DNA of 64,000 nucleotides from Sipunculus nudus (lineage: Eukaryota > Annelida > Sipuncula > Golfingiida > Sipunculidae): NCBI GenBank assembly GCA_026874595.1, contig CM049314.1, forward strand, positions 78,479,300 to 78,543,299. Reading direction: 5' to 3'. Positions within the stretch are counted from its first letter, which is position 1; each line of letters opens with the position of its first letter. Below are positions 21,715 to 37,000 of this stretch, in pieces. Made by a program: the position numbers and the translations under genes. The notes under the pieces are model-generated. The model was given only the letters and a program-made list of their open reading frames with translations, searched no databases and was not told where the DNA came from.

Positions 21715-21970
21715 GTAAGTATAATTAGCTGACATACTGACATATGCAAAAATACATAAGCAACGGTTAAATATTAAAGTTTTTTTATTTCTGTTTATAC
21801 AAGACAGAACTAACTGTTACACACAAAGGCGATAAAGAATATCAAAGATTAATAAAAAAAGTGCGAGTTGTTCATTTTTTATGTTAAGTTATTTATGTCC
21901 AGGGAAAGAAAACTTGAGTACTTTCTCTCTCTCTCTCTCCAGCTTTCTCTCTCTATATATATATTCTCTC

Positions 21971-22006
<36 letters not shown>

Positions 22007-25000
22007 AGAAACCCAGTAAGAACAAGAGTATTCTTATCTCTAATTAAAAAAGGTTAATGATATTCAATACTACACTTGTACAGTATGCTGATTTCAACAT
22101 AAATAGAATCTTCTCGGATGTTCTCACTCACTTAAGAGAATAAAATACTAAATATATGCACACTTTTTCTTATCCAGCGACTGTACCAATTGCTAGCAGA
22201 GGATTTGTCCCGGATAGAAGATATGGTGAGGCAGTTAGCAGAAGGAAACAATGAATACAGTAAGAGTTTGAGAAGTCATATGCGAACTCAATATTTTAAG
22301 CCTTTCATATCAATCTTCTGGCAAGCATCTGTGGTTACTGGCCTACCGGGATGTAGTTGTAGATCTGAAATGGGTGTTCAACCAGAATCCTTAATTTGTG
22401 CATTTATAGAAATTTGGTTAATAGTTTTGTATAAAATTGGATATTATAATAAGCCGATTCGTAGTGCTATAAGAAAGAAAATGTTATGTTAAGGATTTAA
22501 TATATCTTTGTATTAAGGTCCTAAAAGTTGCATTTTAGAAACATTACCCTTGCCAGTATTATATTCATTGGTATAGTATTTTAATTCCCAGTTCGAGTTA
22601 TATTTCATCAAACACTGTCTTCAGCTGATGTTAACTTGAGGGCAGACATATCACGTTATCATGTGAAAACACATGTGAACACTGGCAGTCTAATCATTTC
22701 AGTTGCATGGATTTGTCACTCACATCTCTTGCTACATTTTGTTCTAATCCGAAAAATATTTGATTTTTCGCTTGTGACTTTTTTCTTCTCAGATTATGAT
22801 CGGCCAGTCGGAGTAACAGAACAAACCACATCAACAAATGTAACAAAGGGACAACCTTTTCATGATACTGAAATCCAGACCCCACAAACGGTTATTTTTA
22901 CTTGACTACTTTACTAAACTTAGAAGTTTTCTCGTCATAGTTAACCTCACATTTTACAGAGAAATGTTCTTTCTTTAAGTGTTATTTTGTGATGAGTGAT
23001 CAAACTAGATACACTTCTTTTTTTGCTTACCTCTGACGCCCATTTTGTACTTTCTAAAATCGTTTCGTTGCATTTAAATCTTTCATTTTTCATCTTAAAA
23101 GTGGTTAATGCAATAATTATGGTATCAATGTTACCTTTAGTGTTTGTAAGTCCTGCAAACTTATCCATTTATTTGCACGCGATATTACGTGAGTAGTGTC
23201 TCATAAAGTAATACTATATACAAGCAAGAATATGTTACTTTTTATACTTCGTGTTCTTTAAATCTGTATTGTTCTTTTAATCAACATTCTTTTATTCTTC
23301 TTTCTTCACCTTTTTCTATATATCGTTTACCTTTGAAACGATGCTCAAATGTGTAACAAAACCAATGTAGTTTTCATTAACACATTGATTGTATTTAAAA
23401 TGATCAGGCCGAGTGTAATTACAAGAATATGATGATATCGAGATCTTCAGCTAATAACTAAGGTATTAGAAGAAGATAACTGGTTCTGACCCTCAAGAAG
23501 AAAGAAAACCTATCACATATGTGTTAACTTTATGTATTAATTTTATACCTTCGGTAGAACAATTCCGATGGGGAGTTGGAACATATATCTATGTTTCTGC
23601 AACGATTATTGGAAGATAACCGTAGCATCTTAGAGCAGGTGTCAAGTCAGCGAGCCTTGCTGGACAATATCAAGCTGGAACAGGAGAAAGTGAAAGTGGG
23701 TCTTCTTAATTTAAATAATCGTTCACGTCTGTATTATGCGCTGAGAAAATCTTAAATCAATGATAAAATTAATGTATGGTTAAATGAATGTGTTACATAC
23801 ACACTGATATATCAGCAACAGAGTATACTAGTTTATTACAACGAATCTCAAATGAACAAGGACATGTCGAGTGTTCAAATGCGAATATTTATATTGCAGA
23901 TTGAAATTAATGAACTACGTCACAGTACCAATACGTTCATCAGAAGTTCACCAGGTGCAACTCAACATCCGGGTTATTTTTCCAGTAAGGCTTTTTCGAC
24001 TAAACCAGCTGGAGTAACCACGACAACAGGGCGGTGTATTGACAATGACATATCGGGAAAGACACCTGTGTCTGCTGCAGGCGGTTTCACCATTGTACCC
24101 GGTTCACAACTAGGGCCGTTGCCTATGAATGAGGAGGGGGAAATAGCGGGAAGGCATATCAAGTCGTTTTCGCAGGCTCTGCAACATAGTTCCAAGGACA
24201 CTTTCAAGGGAGCATCAGTCGTGCCGACACCAGATAACAAAGGAGTACAAGCGGATTGGCAGTACGGCAACAACGCCACCTTAAAAGGCAATTCCAGACT
24301 GACATATGCATCACCTCAGACACAACTTGGGTATATGTTTGATTCGCTGCATCCACAGTTAGGAGAGCTCCAACAGATGTTCACACCAGGTTCACAACAG
24401 ATTATGTCCGGTCCTGGATATTTCTCTCATTGCAGACCTGTTGGTAAGGTATCAGATCGCTTTCACAGTCCTGCACATATGCAAGGAGTACCGTTGCCAA
24501 TGGCACAAGCCCAACCAGTTGGACCTGCAGCGAGGGTCGCAGGAGATATGCCAACTGAGGTGCAACTTAGACCTAAAGGTCCCCACCAGGGGGCATCCAT
24601 TTGTGAAGGAACGCCGGGCTTGGCTGCAGCATCTAAAGTAAATACGTCTTTCCCCATCAGCATGCCTGAAAATAAGCAATCACCCGCTCAAGATATATAC
24701 AATGTTGCTCCACAGATTGTACCAGAAATGACTTATTTGGCAACACTGGACACTACATCAGTACAAGTGGACAAACCTGCTCAGGTGCTTACTCCTACCG
24801 AGGCAGAGGCCAAAAATGGAGAAAGTATTCAGTTTGAAAACAAGGCAAATTTGTTGTTTCAGAAACCAGAGTTGCTTAATAGAGGCCAGGGTCAGATGAG
24901 GGTGTTGTTCCATTCACAAAATCAAACAGGAAGACTGATCATGTGGGACACCAGGACTGCACAGGTGCTTCTTCAGCATAAAATCACCACAGCAATGGTT

Positions 25001-28000
25001 GTAAATCAGCGAATCACCGACAGAAAATCCCTCGACTGGAAGACTGCGGCTGGTACTGATGACAAAGAACAGGCAGTAATCTGCATATTCCAGGATCTGC
25101 AGAATGCAGAAGAGTTTCTTAAACAAATCCAGAAGATCCAAACACAGATGAAGGTAAAGGAAGCCAGTGCTTCTGTACCATTTTCTGTTGGTGGTTTTCC
25201 TATGCCAGCATCTGAGTCATTGAAGAATATGGCACAACAAGCACAGCAGAACGCAGGCAGCAAAGACACCCAGCCTAAGGCACTGTTTGGTGGATTCAGT
25301 TTCAGTCGTACACCAGTGGTTGCTCTTGCAGCACCAAAACCAGAACCAGCTAAACCAGCCAAGAAACCACAGGAGGCTGAAAAACCTAAAGCAAGTCCTT
25401 TTGCTGGCTTCTCATTCACATCCCCTGGTGTAGGTGCAAGCCGTGATCAGACAACAAAAACTGGAGGAATATTTGGTTTAGGGCAGGGTTCTGGAGGCAG
25501 CGGATTAACTTTTGGAAGTGTTGCTAAACAGGGAACACCAGTTCAGCCATCCCCAAAAGCTAAGACCGAGACCGAATTCTCTTACGCAAAGTTGTTCACT
25601 GAAGCTGAGAGTAAAGATGCTACAGAAGCCGGAGATGATGAAGGGGATGCTGGGAAGGGCCCGGATGACAGCTTTGAACCAACCGCTGATTTCAAACCGC
25701 TTGTTTCGTTACCGGAGGTAGATACTATCACGGGAGAAGAAAATGAAACGCAGTTGTTTTGCCACCGTGCCAAACTGTATCGTTATGATAATTCCAGCAA
25801 GGCATACAAGGAGAGAGGACTTGGTGAACTCAAAATCCTGAAAGAAGACAAAAGTGGCAAGTATCGCATTGTTATGCGACGTGAACAAGTCCTGAAAGTA
25901 TGCGCTAATCATTACATCACTGCAACGATGCAGCTGCTTCCTCTGAAATCATCTGTCAATGCCTGGGTATGGATTGCTCAAGACTTCTCTGGTGGTCAGC
26001 AAAATGTTGAACAACTCGCGGTAAAATTCAAAACTGGAGAGATTGCTGGTGAGTTTGAGAAGACATTTAAACAGTGTGTTAAAGAAACTTCTAAAAAACC
26101 AACACCATCGGAGTGTGTTCCACCTGCACAAAAAGAAGAAACTGTAGGTCCTGGGGCCTCGCTTCCAGCAGCGTTCAAACTAGCTGCTAGAAGCTGGGAA
26201 TGCAGTTCGTGTTACATCACCAACAAGCCTGGTACTCTAAAATGTGTCGCTTGCTCCGCAGCTCAGCCTGGGAGTGAGACAACCAAGTCAAAACCAGCTC
26301 GAACCGCTCCTAAACAAGTTTCGGCAACCTCGACTTCAAAAGGTGTATCACTCGCGCAAAAGTTAAAACCCAAAGAAGGCAGCTGCCTGGCCTGTCAGAC
26401 ACCAAAACCTGGATGTGAGGCAGAAGTTGCGGAGGAAACAAAAGCTTCTCAGCCTACTTCAGGGCCTATATTTGAGTTTGTCACAGGCTCAACTGGTGGG
26501 AACAAACCAGCATTCAGCTTTGGACAAGATGGAGGATTTCAAATTGGTGGCAGCGGTGGGTTCAAGTTTGGAACAAGTCCGGCCACAACAGCCACAGCTC
26601 CCGCAGCCAGTGCAGGTGGTGGCTTTTCATTCAGCTGTTCATCTTCTTCAACTTCAAACATAAATTTTGAAAGTGGTGCTGGCAAGTTTTCTTTCCAGTC
26701 ATCTACTCCTGTCGATTTGTCGACCCCAAAGAAAGAACCTGAGACTATCGCTAAAGACAACACTACTACTCCACCGAGAGAAGGCCAGACTGGGTTTTCA
26801 TTCGGTTCTGACTCAACATTTACATTCAAAGGGGTGACTCCTACTGAAGATGGTAAAAGCAGTGTAATGTCACCAAAATCACCTTTGTCCCCCGAAGGAG
26901 ATTACTACAAGAATGAGGAAGGTAAAGACTCCGATATCATATTTGAACCCGTCATCCCACCGCCTGATAAAATAGATGTAAAAACAGGCGAAGAGGATGA
27001 AAATGAGCTTTTCTCATTTCGAGCAAAATTGTTCAGATATTTGAACGGCGAATGGAAAGAACGAGGGATCGGTAATATAAAAATTATGGAGAACAAAGAG
27101 AGTAAGAAAGTCCGATTGTTGATGAGACGTGACCAGGTCTTAAAAACATGCCTGAACCACTACCTGACACCAGATATGATGCTCAGACCAGCAACTGGTT
27201 CTAATGGGAAAGGATGGGTTTGGTATGCAGATGACTTTTCAGAAGGAGACATGCGGCATGAGCAGTTTGCTGTCAGGTTTAAAACACCAGTGATTGCAGA
27301 AGATTTCAGAAAAGCATTTGATACACACAAAGGTGGTGTAAAAAGAGAAACCTCAGAACCCAAAACACCAAAGGAAGAGAAGAAAGAGGATAAACCATTT
27401 GGTGCTCAAGAGTTTACATTTAAACTCCCAGGTGATCTGCCTAAACCTACCACAGGTGGTGCTGCTGGGTTTTCATTCAAACCATCGTCTGGAATAGCAA
27501 GAAGTCCTCGCTTAAGTCAGCTGCTGTACGATCAAGGTAGGTTGAGGATATTTTTGTTTTTCTTTTTTATTTGGACATTTTAGTTCATTCTTTGTATCAC
27601 TGCTACTGTGGCAGCCTATATAATTCTAAAATCCACATAATTCTGAATATCTAAATTTTCATTTGTGTGGCTCTGAACAGCCTGTCAGGGATCAGCCTGT
27701 GGGAGACATACAGTGTTTGGTCTGTCATCAGCGTCAGAGTCGTTTGTTTCATTTCTCGTGAAAGCAATAACTTTTGAACATCTCAATATTATTTTTTCAT
27801 GAATTCTGACATTTGAATTGACCTATCCATGAATTGTATGTGACCTTTATCGCATATTCATTCAATGATAATCATAAGCATCGAACTTAAGAGCAACCAA
27901 TCAGGTGACCGTTGGCATTGTAAACCGGCAATCATCTGACAAGCATAACATTTGCATAATTTAGCAGAGCTCTGCCAAACAGAAAACGTGTAGTCGCTAC

Positions 28001-31000
28001 CAGTACCCATGAGACAAATAATCCAAAATATTGCAAGAAAGTTCACAATGATGCGATATAATCAACAATGGAGAACAGCGGTTCCAGTTGATGACGTCAG
28101 TCAATGCCACGTCATGCGTCTCGACTGTTGTGACGTCATTATTGTCTTATAAACAACTGTTGAAACCATGGACATGGACGACCTTCTGTGTAGGAGCGTT
28201 TTAGGGGCTCATTATAATAAAGAGGCTAAAGGGCGGAGAATATGGGCTGTGGTGGATAGATCAATTGTTTCTACCAGTATCATGGACAAGTTCGAAAACT
28301 GGTGACCTTGATCTTAATCTCCATGCTCAAATATGCTGATATAAAAAAATGTCAATCCCATAACTTTTGAACTATTACATATTTCTTCCTCAAATGTGAT
28401 ACACAAATTGCTGCAACAAAGCTCTTGAAAGTTTTAGAAATACTGGCATTCTTGACCTGGATCTTTGAGGTCAGAAAAGCTGAAACTATAGCTCATTCTT
28501 TCTATAATTTCTGTTATACATTATAACTTATGAAGCACTGCATATTCTTTCCTGAAAGTTGATACACAAATAGTTTTAATCAAGTTCTCAAATATGGTGA
28601 ACTTGGACTTCAGCTTCAAGGCCAAATCAGCTAAAATAGAATTATTTTATTATTATAACTTTTGAACTACTCGAACATTTTTTCATGACATTTGAATTAT
28701 TTGTTCCAATATCTGGGACAAGTTCGGAAGCCAGTGACCTTGACCTTCATCTCCAAGGTCAAATGATTTGTACTTATCTTAAAGGTCAAGATTAGCTTAG
28801 CACTTCATGATTGTGGTAGAGTACACATTTTTTTGTATGATGCAATTGTCTTGTCTCATCGCAGTCATCTATAAAATAAATGTACACCTGGGCAGCATAA
28901 GTAGATGATGTCTTATTATCAACTGGTTTGTGTATTCAAGTGTTGCTTTGTGTATCATTAATGGTGGAAACTTTCCAAATTTGATCCATCCTTCACTTGA
29001 AGAAGCCTTTTAACGGAGCATTTTTCCAGTGGAGGAGTTTATGCTTCAGTATAATGAGAAAAAGTATTTAAAAAAAGTGCATTCTCACATAATTTCAGTC
29101 TAAAGTTATTTTATAATTTTTAAAGTTTTCTTTTTATTTTCTGTAGTTTCATGTTTCAAACCAACAGACAAAGTCTGCAATTTTTTATTTTCCTTTTTGT
29201 ATTTATGAAAAAAATTGAAATTAAAAATTATTAGGAATTAGCTCGTCATTTTCAGCTTTGTAAATATATAGTAAAAGTATGTCATTGCTCACTTCATTAG
29301 TGAATTATCATATTGAACTTTGTACATGATACACCAATATGGACATTTTACAGAGGTTGATGGGGACGATGATGATGATACGATCATTGGTGAGGTGCTG
29401 CCTTCTGGTGAGCTTGTGAAGAAAGCTCAGGACTTACAATTACCAAAAAGCTTCTTCAATTATATGACCGCTAAGCCCTGCCCAGGCTGCATAGGATGCA
29501 ACAGTGATGAGTTTGACTTTGGGGACATAGGAAAGAAGGGGACAGGTTTGTAGATTATGTGCATATGGATGTCTTAGATGAAGGAAAAGCATGCATCACG
29601 ACAATGAGTGAATACGGATACATAATTTTCATATACTCGGTTAAACATAGGTGAAAGGTTGGGGCCAGTTAATAAAAAGTCTACCTTTCAATATTTTTTA
29701 TGATATGATATATCAGTGTTATAACAGGTATGAACAGTGTTTGATTATTGCAAAATACTAAGTAAGTATCAGTTTATAAAAGAATTATATGTAGAACTAT
29801 AATGATTAATGGAAACTTTTTAATTCGACATGAAAAATTTGGCATTTCCCTATATAATATGTCATGAAATATCTACTTGCGATGTGTTCTGTTTTAAAGA
29901 AAATTTTCATTCTGCGTTTTCCTGTAGTTCAGATACAGGCTGCCCAGCAATCATATTTTCCTGGATTTTATTACCTTTTCTCAGTCCTGTTTTTCCTTCT
30001 TATTCTTCAAAATCTCCACTTTTTCCTACTTTTGTTTGCTTTGTAACTTCAGTTTCAAAATGTTGTGCATTTGCTGTGACGGTCAGCTTATGTTAATATA
30101 AGTAAACTGTCTAGACCAATTAGGAATACCGTGTGATTACAAACATGCAGATACAATATGAACACTATATTTAAAAGTTTTTCTCTTTAATATCACTAAT
30201 TACTTTATTTATGATGAATAAGCATGGATAATGTTGTTACATGTGTGGCTTCAGTTTTCCTTTTACATTTTTTTATAAATGTGTGCTGAACAGCATGATG
30301 TTTGGAAAGTTGCAGTTTTTTTATGCCATGACACTGAAGTTTCAAGAGGAAATTTGTTTTTGTCTGAAAATGAGAAACGTGTTATTTTTCCATTCACAGG
30401 TGCTGAAGTGAAAGTATCCAGTTCTAAACCTGGTAAGTATGTCAGCTTACCTAGTTTTACCCGTTTAACAATTTACTGTCAGAATTTAAAAATTTCCCTG
30501 ACCCTGATCAGTAATGCCCAGAGAATTTTCAATTCACATAACAGATTTATTAACTTTCCTGCCAGCTTAGACACCTGCAGGGTTTGGCGATTCACTGGTA
30601 TTGATGACACCAACAATGAATATCAGTGAATATCATGATTTCACCTAATTCATTAACACAGTACATTCCACTAGAGTTTCCACATTGTTTGTTTTCAGGG
30701 TTCGGAGGTTCTCCAGGATGGAGTGAGGCGGGATCAAAACTCTTCGGCAGAGTGAAAGATACGGAAGGTGACGAGGATGATGGAGATGAAGACGAGGCTC
30801 CGACTAATGATGACATCCATTTTGAACCAATCGTTGATCTACCGCCTTTACAACACACCAAAACTGGTTGAATGTTTAACCATTCAGTAATAAATTGCTG
30901 ACAATCTTACTTATTTAAAATCATAAAAATTCCTTTTTTTTTGTCTGAATTTAATTTTATCATGTATAGTTATTGCCTGGTTTCATACCCAGAATCCAGT

Positions 31001-34000
31001 TTACCCAATTGTACAATTAGAGAATTATTATTCGTATTATTGTGATCAGTAAGTTTTTACTTATTTAAATATGTGGACCCTGGATGTTACAACATAGCTC
31101 CATATATTACTCTTTCATAATTTTCTAACTGGCCATTTCATGAACAGTTTCTCCAATAATAAAGAGGACCCTCCTACCCCCTCCCACCCTCCTCCCCCAC
31201 CTCATGAGGATATTTTATTTTGTAACTCATTTTTACAAGGTGAGGAGGGCATGGAGAAACTCTTCAGCCACAGAGCTAAGCTGTACAGATGGACAGACGG
31301 TACATGGAAAGAGAGAGGGGTCGGAGAAATCAAGGTTTTACGGGACCCACAGTCTGGTATGTACTGTACAGTGTATCACAGTATTAGTCCATTAGTATTC
31401 ATTAAAATCTTTTAAAATTTCACCATTAACAATCAATTTGTATCATACTGATTCCAGATGTCAATTTAGATAACAAATATTTTAATGGCTTTACAACAGT
31501 AACTAGTTTAAAAAACATGTCATATTTTATATTAACAGATCATGAAACAGATATATGTTAAAAAGTTTTAAATTATCTGTACTTTCTTGAATGATACACC
31601 GTCTCTGTGTGATCCTCCATGTTCTCTTGTTTGTATTTTTGCAGTGATGCACTGAGAAACTTTCAACTCATACAAACATACAAGAGTCATTGAGAATGAG
31701 TTTAAACAAATTAAAAATATGAAAGAACACTTTCAATGCTCTTGGTCATGACCATTCCAGGAAGAAATCTCATAATATCCTGATCAATTTTCTCAGTGTT
31801 ATGTTATTGATCCACATATGGTTGGTCTGTATGTTTTAGCTGCTTTATTAAACTCCTACAGTATCTTGGTGAGCTTTCCCACGTTATACTTGAAGAAATG
31901 CTCACTGAGTGCATATTGGCACTCCATAATCCTTGTAAATGTGATCAATCGACGATATAAATATAGTTAAGTTGGCAATGAGATATTAAACCTCGGGCAG
32001 CACATAATTCTGGGAATATGCTTAATACTGTTCCCTGCCCTCTATATAAATAAGTACCCACTAATTACAATATCTCCATATGCATGTCATGATACCTTAT
32101 TCACCCGCTCCTGTTTGATAATAAGCTGACTGTCAATCAGTGTGTGAATAAATGGGTAATTTCACAGAGTGTGGGAACTCTGGCTTTCTGACACAAGCAA
32201 CCTTTAATGAATTGGCAGTTCCTTGAAATAAACAAGCTCACTCATCCAAATCTGACAGAAAACACACACCAAAGGTTATGAAAATTATGATTATGACGAC
32301 TGTTTTCTGATCTCTGCTTGACATATTATCAGTAAGTTCACTCTCTTTTGTATTGTTTAGGTAAAGGTCGGTTATTGATGCGACGTGAGCAGGTTCTTAA
32401 GCTCTGCTGTAATCATTACATCACGCCTCAGATGAAGATGGATCCGCTCAGCACGTCTGAAACATCGTGGATCTGGCACGCAATGGACTATTCTGAGAGC
32501 GAACCCAAACATGAACGATTCGCTATCAAATTCAAAGTAAGTGAATTCAAACTTGGGAGTTTACCTGTCAGTTTCAAAATAAGGGTTAATATTAATATAC
32601 AAATAAATATATAAATGCAGCATTAATTGGTGGGCATCTATTTATCATTGTGATAATAATGCTTATGGATGTTGGTTGCACTAGCTTGGGTTTTAGTACC
32701 GCCATGATGAACATTAGAGCGGTAACTATCACTGGATTTGTAAAGTATCACAGTAATTTGATCAGGATACACACTCAGATCCGGCTCTCAAATTTCCAAC
32801 AAATCCTTTCATTTTGAAATTGATTATTTCAGGTTTGCACTGAATTGGGTCCAATGAACTTCAAGTGCATCCCTCTTTGTCATAAATGTATCTTTTATGT
32901 CTGTTTGATATACATGATAAATTACTGAGATTTGTTATGTGTTCCTAAGTAAAATCATTAAGTCGTCGGGTTCTTCAAACTGCACAAACAAAATCATTTA
33001 TATATAGCAGCCAGCATTTCATATAACAATGAAACTTGTTCATGCCTTGCAGACGGTGGAGTTGGCAAAACAGTTCAATGAAAAGTTTGAAGAATGCAAG
33101 AATCCAGTGGCGGTATCTGCCCAATCACGTAAACACCAACATCATCTCAGTTGCCCCCGTTTTCATAACTCCGTAACAGCCTGCCTTGCGTTTATTGTGT
33201 AGCTCCGTGAATTCTTGAATATGTTTTAATTTACAAAACATCCCTTGAAAATCCATGTGATTTATCTTGTGATAGCAACTTTTTTTACTAGTGCCATTTT
33301 GTTCCTCTTACATATCGAAATGTCAGAGTGCCTTGCTTAGGTTTAACGAGGACCACCCTGTTAGGCTTGTTGAGGACGCAGATATTTTCGTCATATTTGA
33401 CAACGCCTCTTGACCTACAGGTACACTGTCACTTAAAATAAACCAGACCAATCGTAAGTTGTTGGTGTACTTTCTGACAACACCTACCATATGTGAGAAA
33501 AATCCCCTTATGACTCCGTATATTAATAAATCCCCTACATGTTTATTTAATATCTGACCACATGAATACAAGCATGGCTCGCACAGGTTAATAGAAGTTA
33601 GCTAACTTGCCCGCGATACAGGAGATGACCTGTTACAGTAGAGATTGATTTTCACTTTTTGTGTATTCTTTTATGTTAATTCATCGCTTATGCAATGGGA
33701 TCGATGGCCGTGCATGTCCTTGTATGGCTTGTGCCGAGATTTAAGTATGCTTACCAGTCCAGTATAAATGCCTACTGAGTCGTGTATTCATGGCTATTAC
33801 GTGGTCTGCTGCATGTAGTATTAACCAGTTTATGAACCCCATTTCCTCACAGTGTGGACAGTAGTGTGTTATCTGTAACATGATTTCAACAAATGAGGAT
33901 AACCTAAAATATGCCATCCGTGAGCTTTCCTGGTGCCTAGATGTTAAGGATTTAGCTGTGATGTTTTGTGGTCACGTCATCGGCTCTTATGTTCTAATTT

Positions 34001-37000
34001 CTATCAGCAGTGAACTGCCTGATTTTTCATAAAATATGGCATAATGTGTGAAACTTGATGAAAACGTACCGCACTGTAGCTTAGGTAGTGCCACCTACAT
34101 GTTCAGCAATACAGGATGGTTAAATCCCAACTATAACATAGGTTTAGGAATGTGTGTACATTACGGGCATCTTAAAACTTTAAACACAATCAGGTTACCT
34201 GTGCAGTTATATATTCTAAGTGTAAAAATATGCTAAATATGAAATGTATTATAAAATCAAATAAAATTCAATATTGAAAAAATTCTTTAAAAATGAAAAC
34301 CGCAGTATTAAACTTAAATTTATATGGTTTATGTTGCATTGTAATGTTATCTTTGTTACTTTATCAACAGACTCTATGACAGCCAAGATAGAGTCACTGA
34401 TCGTATCCCAGGTGACATCTCCCAGTGGTAACCAAGGAAACTTTACATTCTCCGCTCAGACAAGTAAAGGAGCCGCAAGTAAGAAACACTCTCCAGCAGA
34501 TACTTTTTTAATAATTCTGCATATAGCCCAGTGTGACATGATTTTTAAAAAGAGTCACTCTTTTTTTTTAGGATTTACTGAAAATGACGCTAATTACTCT
34601 TTTTTCACTCTTTTTTTTAGCAGCACTCTATCTTTATTCTTTTCTTTTTCAGTGAAAAAAATTTCATTTTATTCTCTCTAGCTTAAACAGTCCAGTTAGA
34701 ACAAGAATGCTCAGCATGACATGATGGCAGGCCTGCCAAATCACTCTTTTTTTAGGATTTACTGAACATGACGCTAATTACTCTTTTTTTCACTCTTTTT
34801 TTAGCAGCACTCTATATTTACTCTTTTTCAGTGAAAAAAAATAAGCTTAAACATTCCAGTTAGAACAAGAATGAGAATTTTGTTTGTGTGTGTCACAACG
34901 TGTGGAAAATGCCATTATCTTTATGTAGGTGTATGTACAATGTGTATTTCTGACATTTGGAGCGATATATATATACACATAATCAGTTTGTGAAGCACAT
35001 CTTTATTCAGTTCGTGATAAAAATATGAGGAATTTCTACTAATTTTACTCTTTTTTTCACTCTTTATTTCAAGGAAGGCTACTTTTTTTACCGGTGCACC
35101 TACTTTTTTTCGGTCATTTACCTTCGGCAGGTCTGTGATGGATTCAAAATTCTGTTGTCATGAATCAGAGGTCAAATTGACTCTCTTGACAAGCAGAAAA
35201 GACAGAATCAAGGGGTCTAACTTTGGTGTTAGGAATTGGTTGTTGATTTATGGTCATTGATAGTAAAACAAAACAAAAGATGATAATTAATCAATTAATA
35301 ATCAGATATTTCATGCATCTACACTAGTTATCACGTTTGAAGTCTGATGGACCATCACAATGCTAGCAGCATTAAAGCAATTTGGTATTTTGAAATTTGA
35401 CAGCTACTCTTATTGGTCCAGAATAAAATTGCAAGTCAAGAATTAAAAAAAATGTATATTCCTTGTATGTTTTAGGGTTACAAAAAGAAAGCCTAATCAT
35501 TCCAAAACTGGCAACTGTAACAGGAGATAAGGGAAACCCTTACTACGCAGCAGAGCTACAGGCAGCCGCTGAAGATTACGACGACGAGGAGGAACAAGAG
35601 GATGATGTGGAAGATGATGATGATGATGAGTACGAAGATGAAGCCACGATACTTTACTCCAAACGAGCGACCATGTTTTATAGCCAAGAAGGAAAGTGGA
35701 ATGTAAGTTGAGAGTCTACAATATATCAAAAGGCTATATATGTACTTTATAATAGAGTTTTTTAACTGTTTAGCTGCTTTAAGAATTATTCAGGGTTTAT
35801 TAAATGTTGAATGTCTAAACGCATTCTTTATTAAAGTAGGTTTTAACTGTTTAGCTGCTTTTAGAATTATTCAGGTTTTACTAAATGTTGAATGTCTATA
35901 CACATTCTTTATTACAGGAGGTTTTAACTGTTAGCTGCTTGTAAAATATTCAGGGTTTACTGAACGTTGAATGTCTATACACATTCTTTATTACAGAAGG
36001 TTTAACTTTTTAACTAATTGTTTAAATAGGTTTCCAGTGATTGTTTGGTGATAGCATAGATGTAGTTTGCTCATTTATCTTTTATACCAAAAGAATTTCC
36101 TTACCAAAAGATAGACATGAAATGTTTCAAAATGCAGAATAAATGTGTCAAGTACATTTTATTCAGTCTTGTTTATGTCTTACACAACCTGGCAAACACT
36201 GGAAAATGTTGTCATATTCAGCTTAGCAGAAGTGTCATAAAGTATACATTTTATTCAGGTTTACTTATGTCTTACACAACCAGGAAAACATTGGAAAAAG
36301 TTGTTATGATCAGCTTACCAGAAGTGTCATAAAGAGCACCAAATACTGAATATGTTGTAATGACCATTCTTCATCATCTTAACTCCAGCCAGATCTCCAG
36401 AAGCTGTGGAATTTGACTCATATTGCATGCTCGTTTCCACAAAATGCTGAAATGTAAAAACCAATCTGATCGTCAAAAGCAGTCACAGTGTTTAAGGTTG
36501 TAATCTAATGGAACAATTAACACTCTGCTTTTATTAATAATTAACCTTATTACCTTATTTTTACAGAATAAGGGTATGGGAGAGCTGATGGTTCTATATG
36601 AGGAAGACCTAGCGGCGTTCAGAGTGAAAATGATTTTGGACAACCAGGATGTTATCTGCAGCCATGTTGTGTGCAGCGAATACAACGTCATGAAGTAGGA
36701 GCATGTTTACTTAATTTCAATTTATTCCTAGTTTTGAAATACAAGGACAACCACCCTTCTACTATCAGATACTTTATTTAATTAGCCGATTCTGTCATTA
36801 AAATCTTTTAATGGTAAATGTGAAATTTTAACTTGAAAAATCAATAACAGTATTAAATTATTTAAAATGTCATGAGAAATATGATTTTCCCGTGGGTCTC
36901 ATCAATATGATCATTCTGAAATTTAATTGGAAGTGAGGAGAAGATGGTATATACAACCTCTGTGTGAAAACAAGAAAGTGTCGGGAAATAACAAAAGTTA

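Noticed and set aside
23852-23899. Use of ATG at 23852 as the start of copy B
   Set aside because: A good acceptor (TTATATTGCAG) at 23899 and an in-phase coiled-coil exon at 23558-23695 indicate these 48 nt are intronic.
34274-34681. 135-codon open frame
   Set aside because: Only 34371-34478 has exon support; the rest reads through intron and a T-rich duplication.
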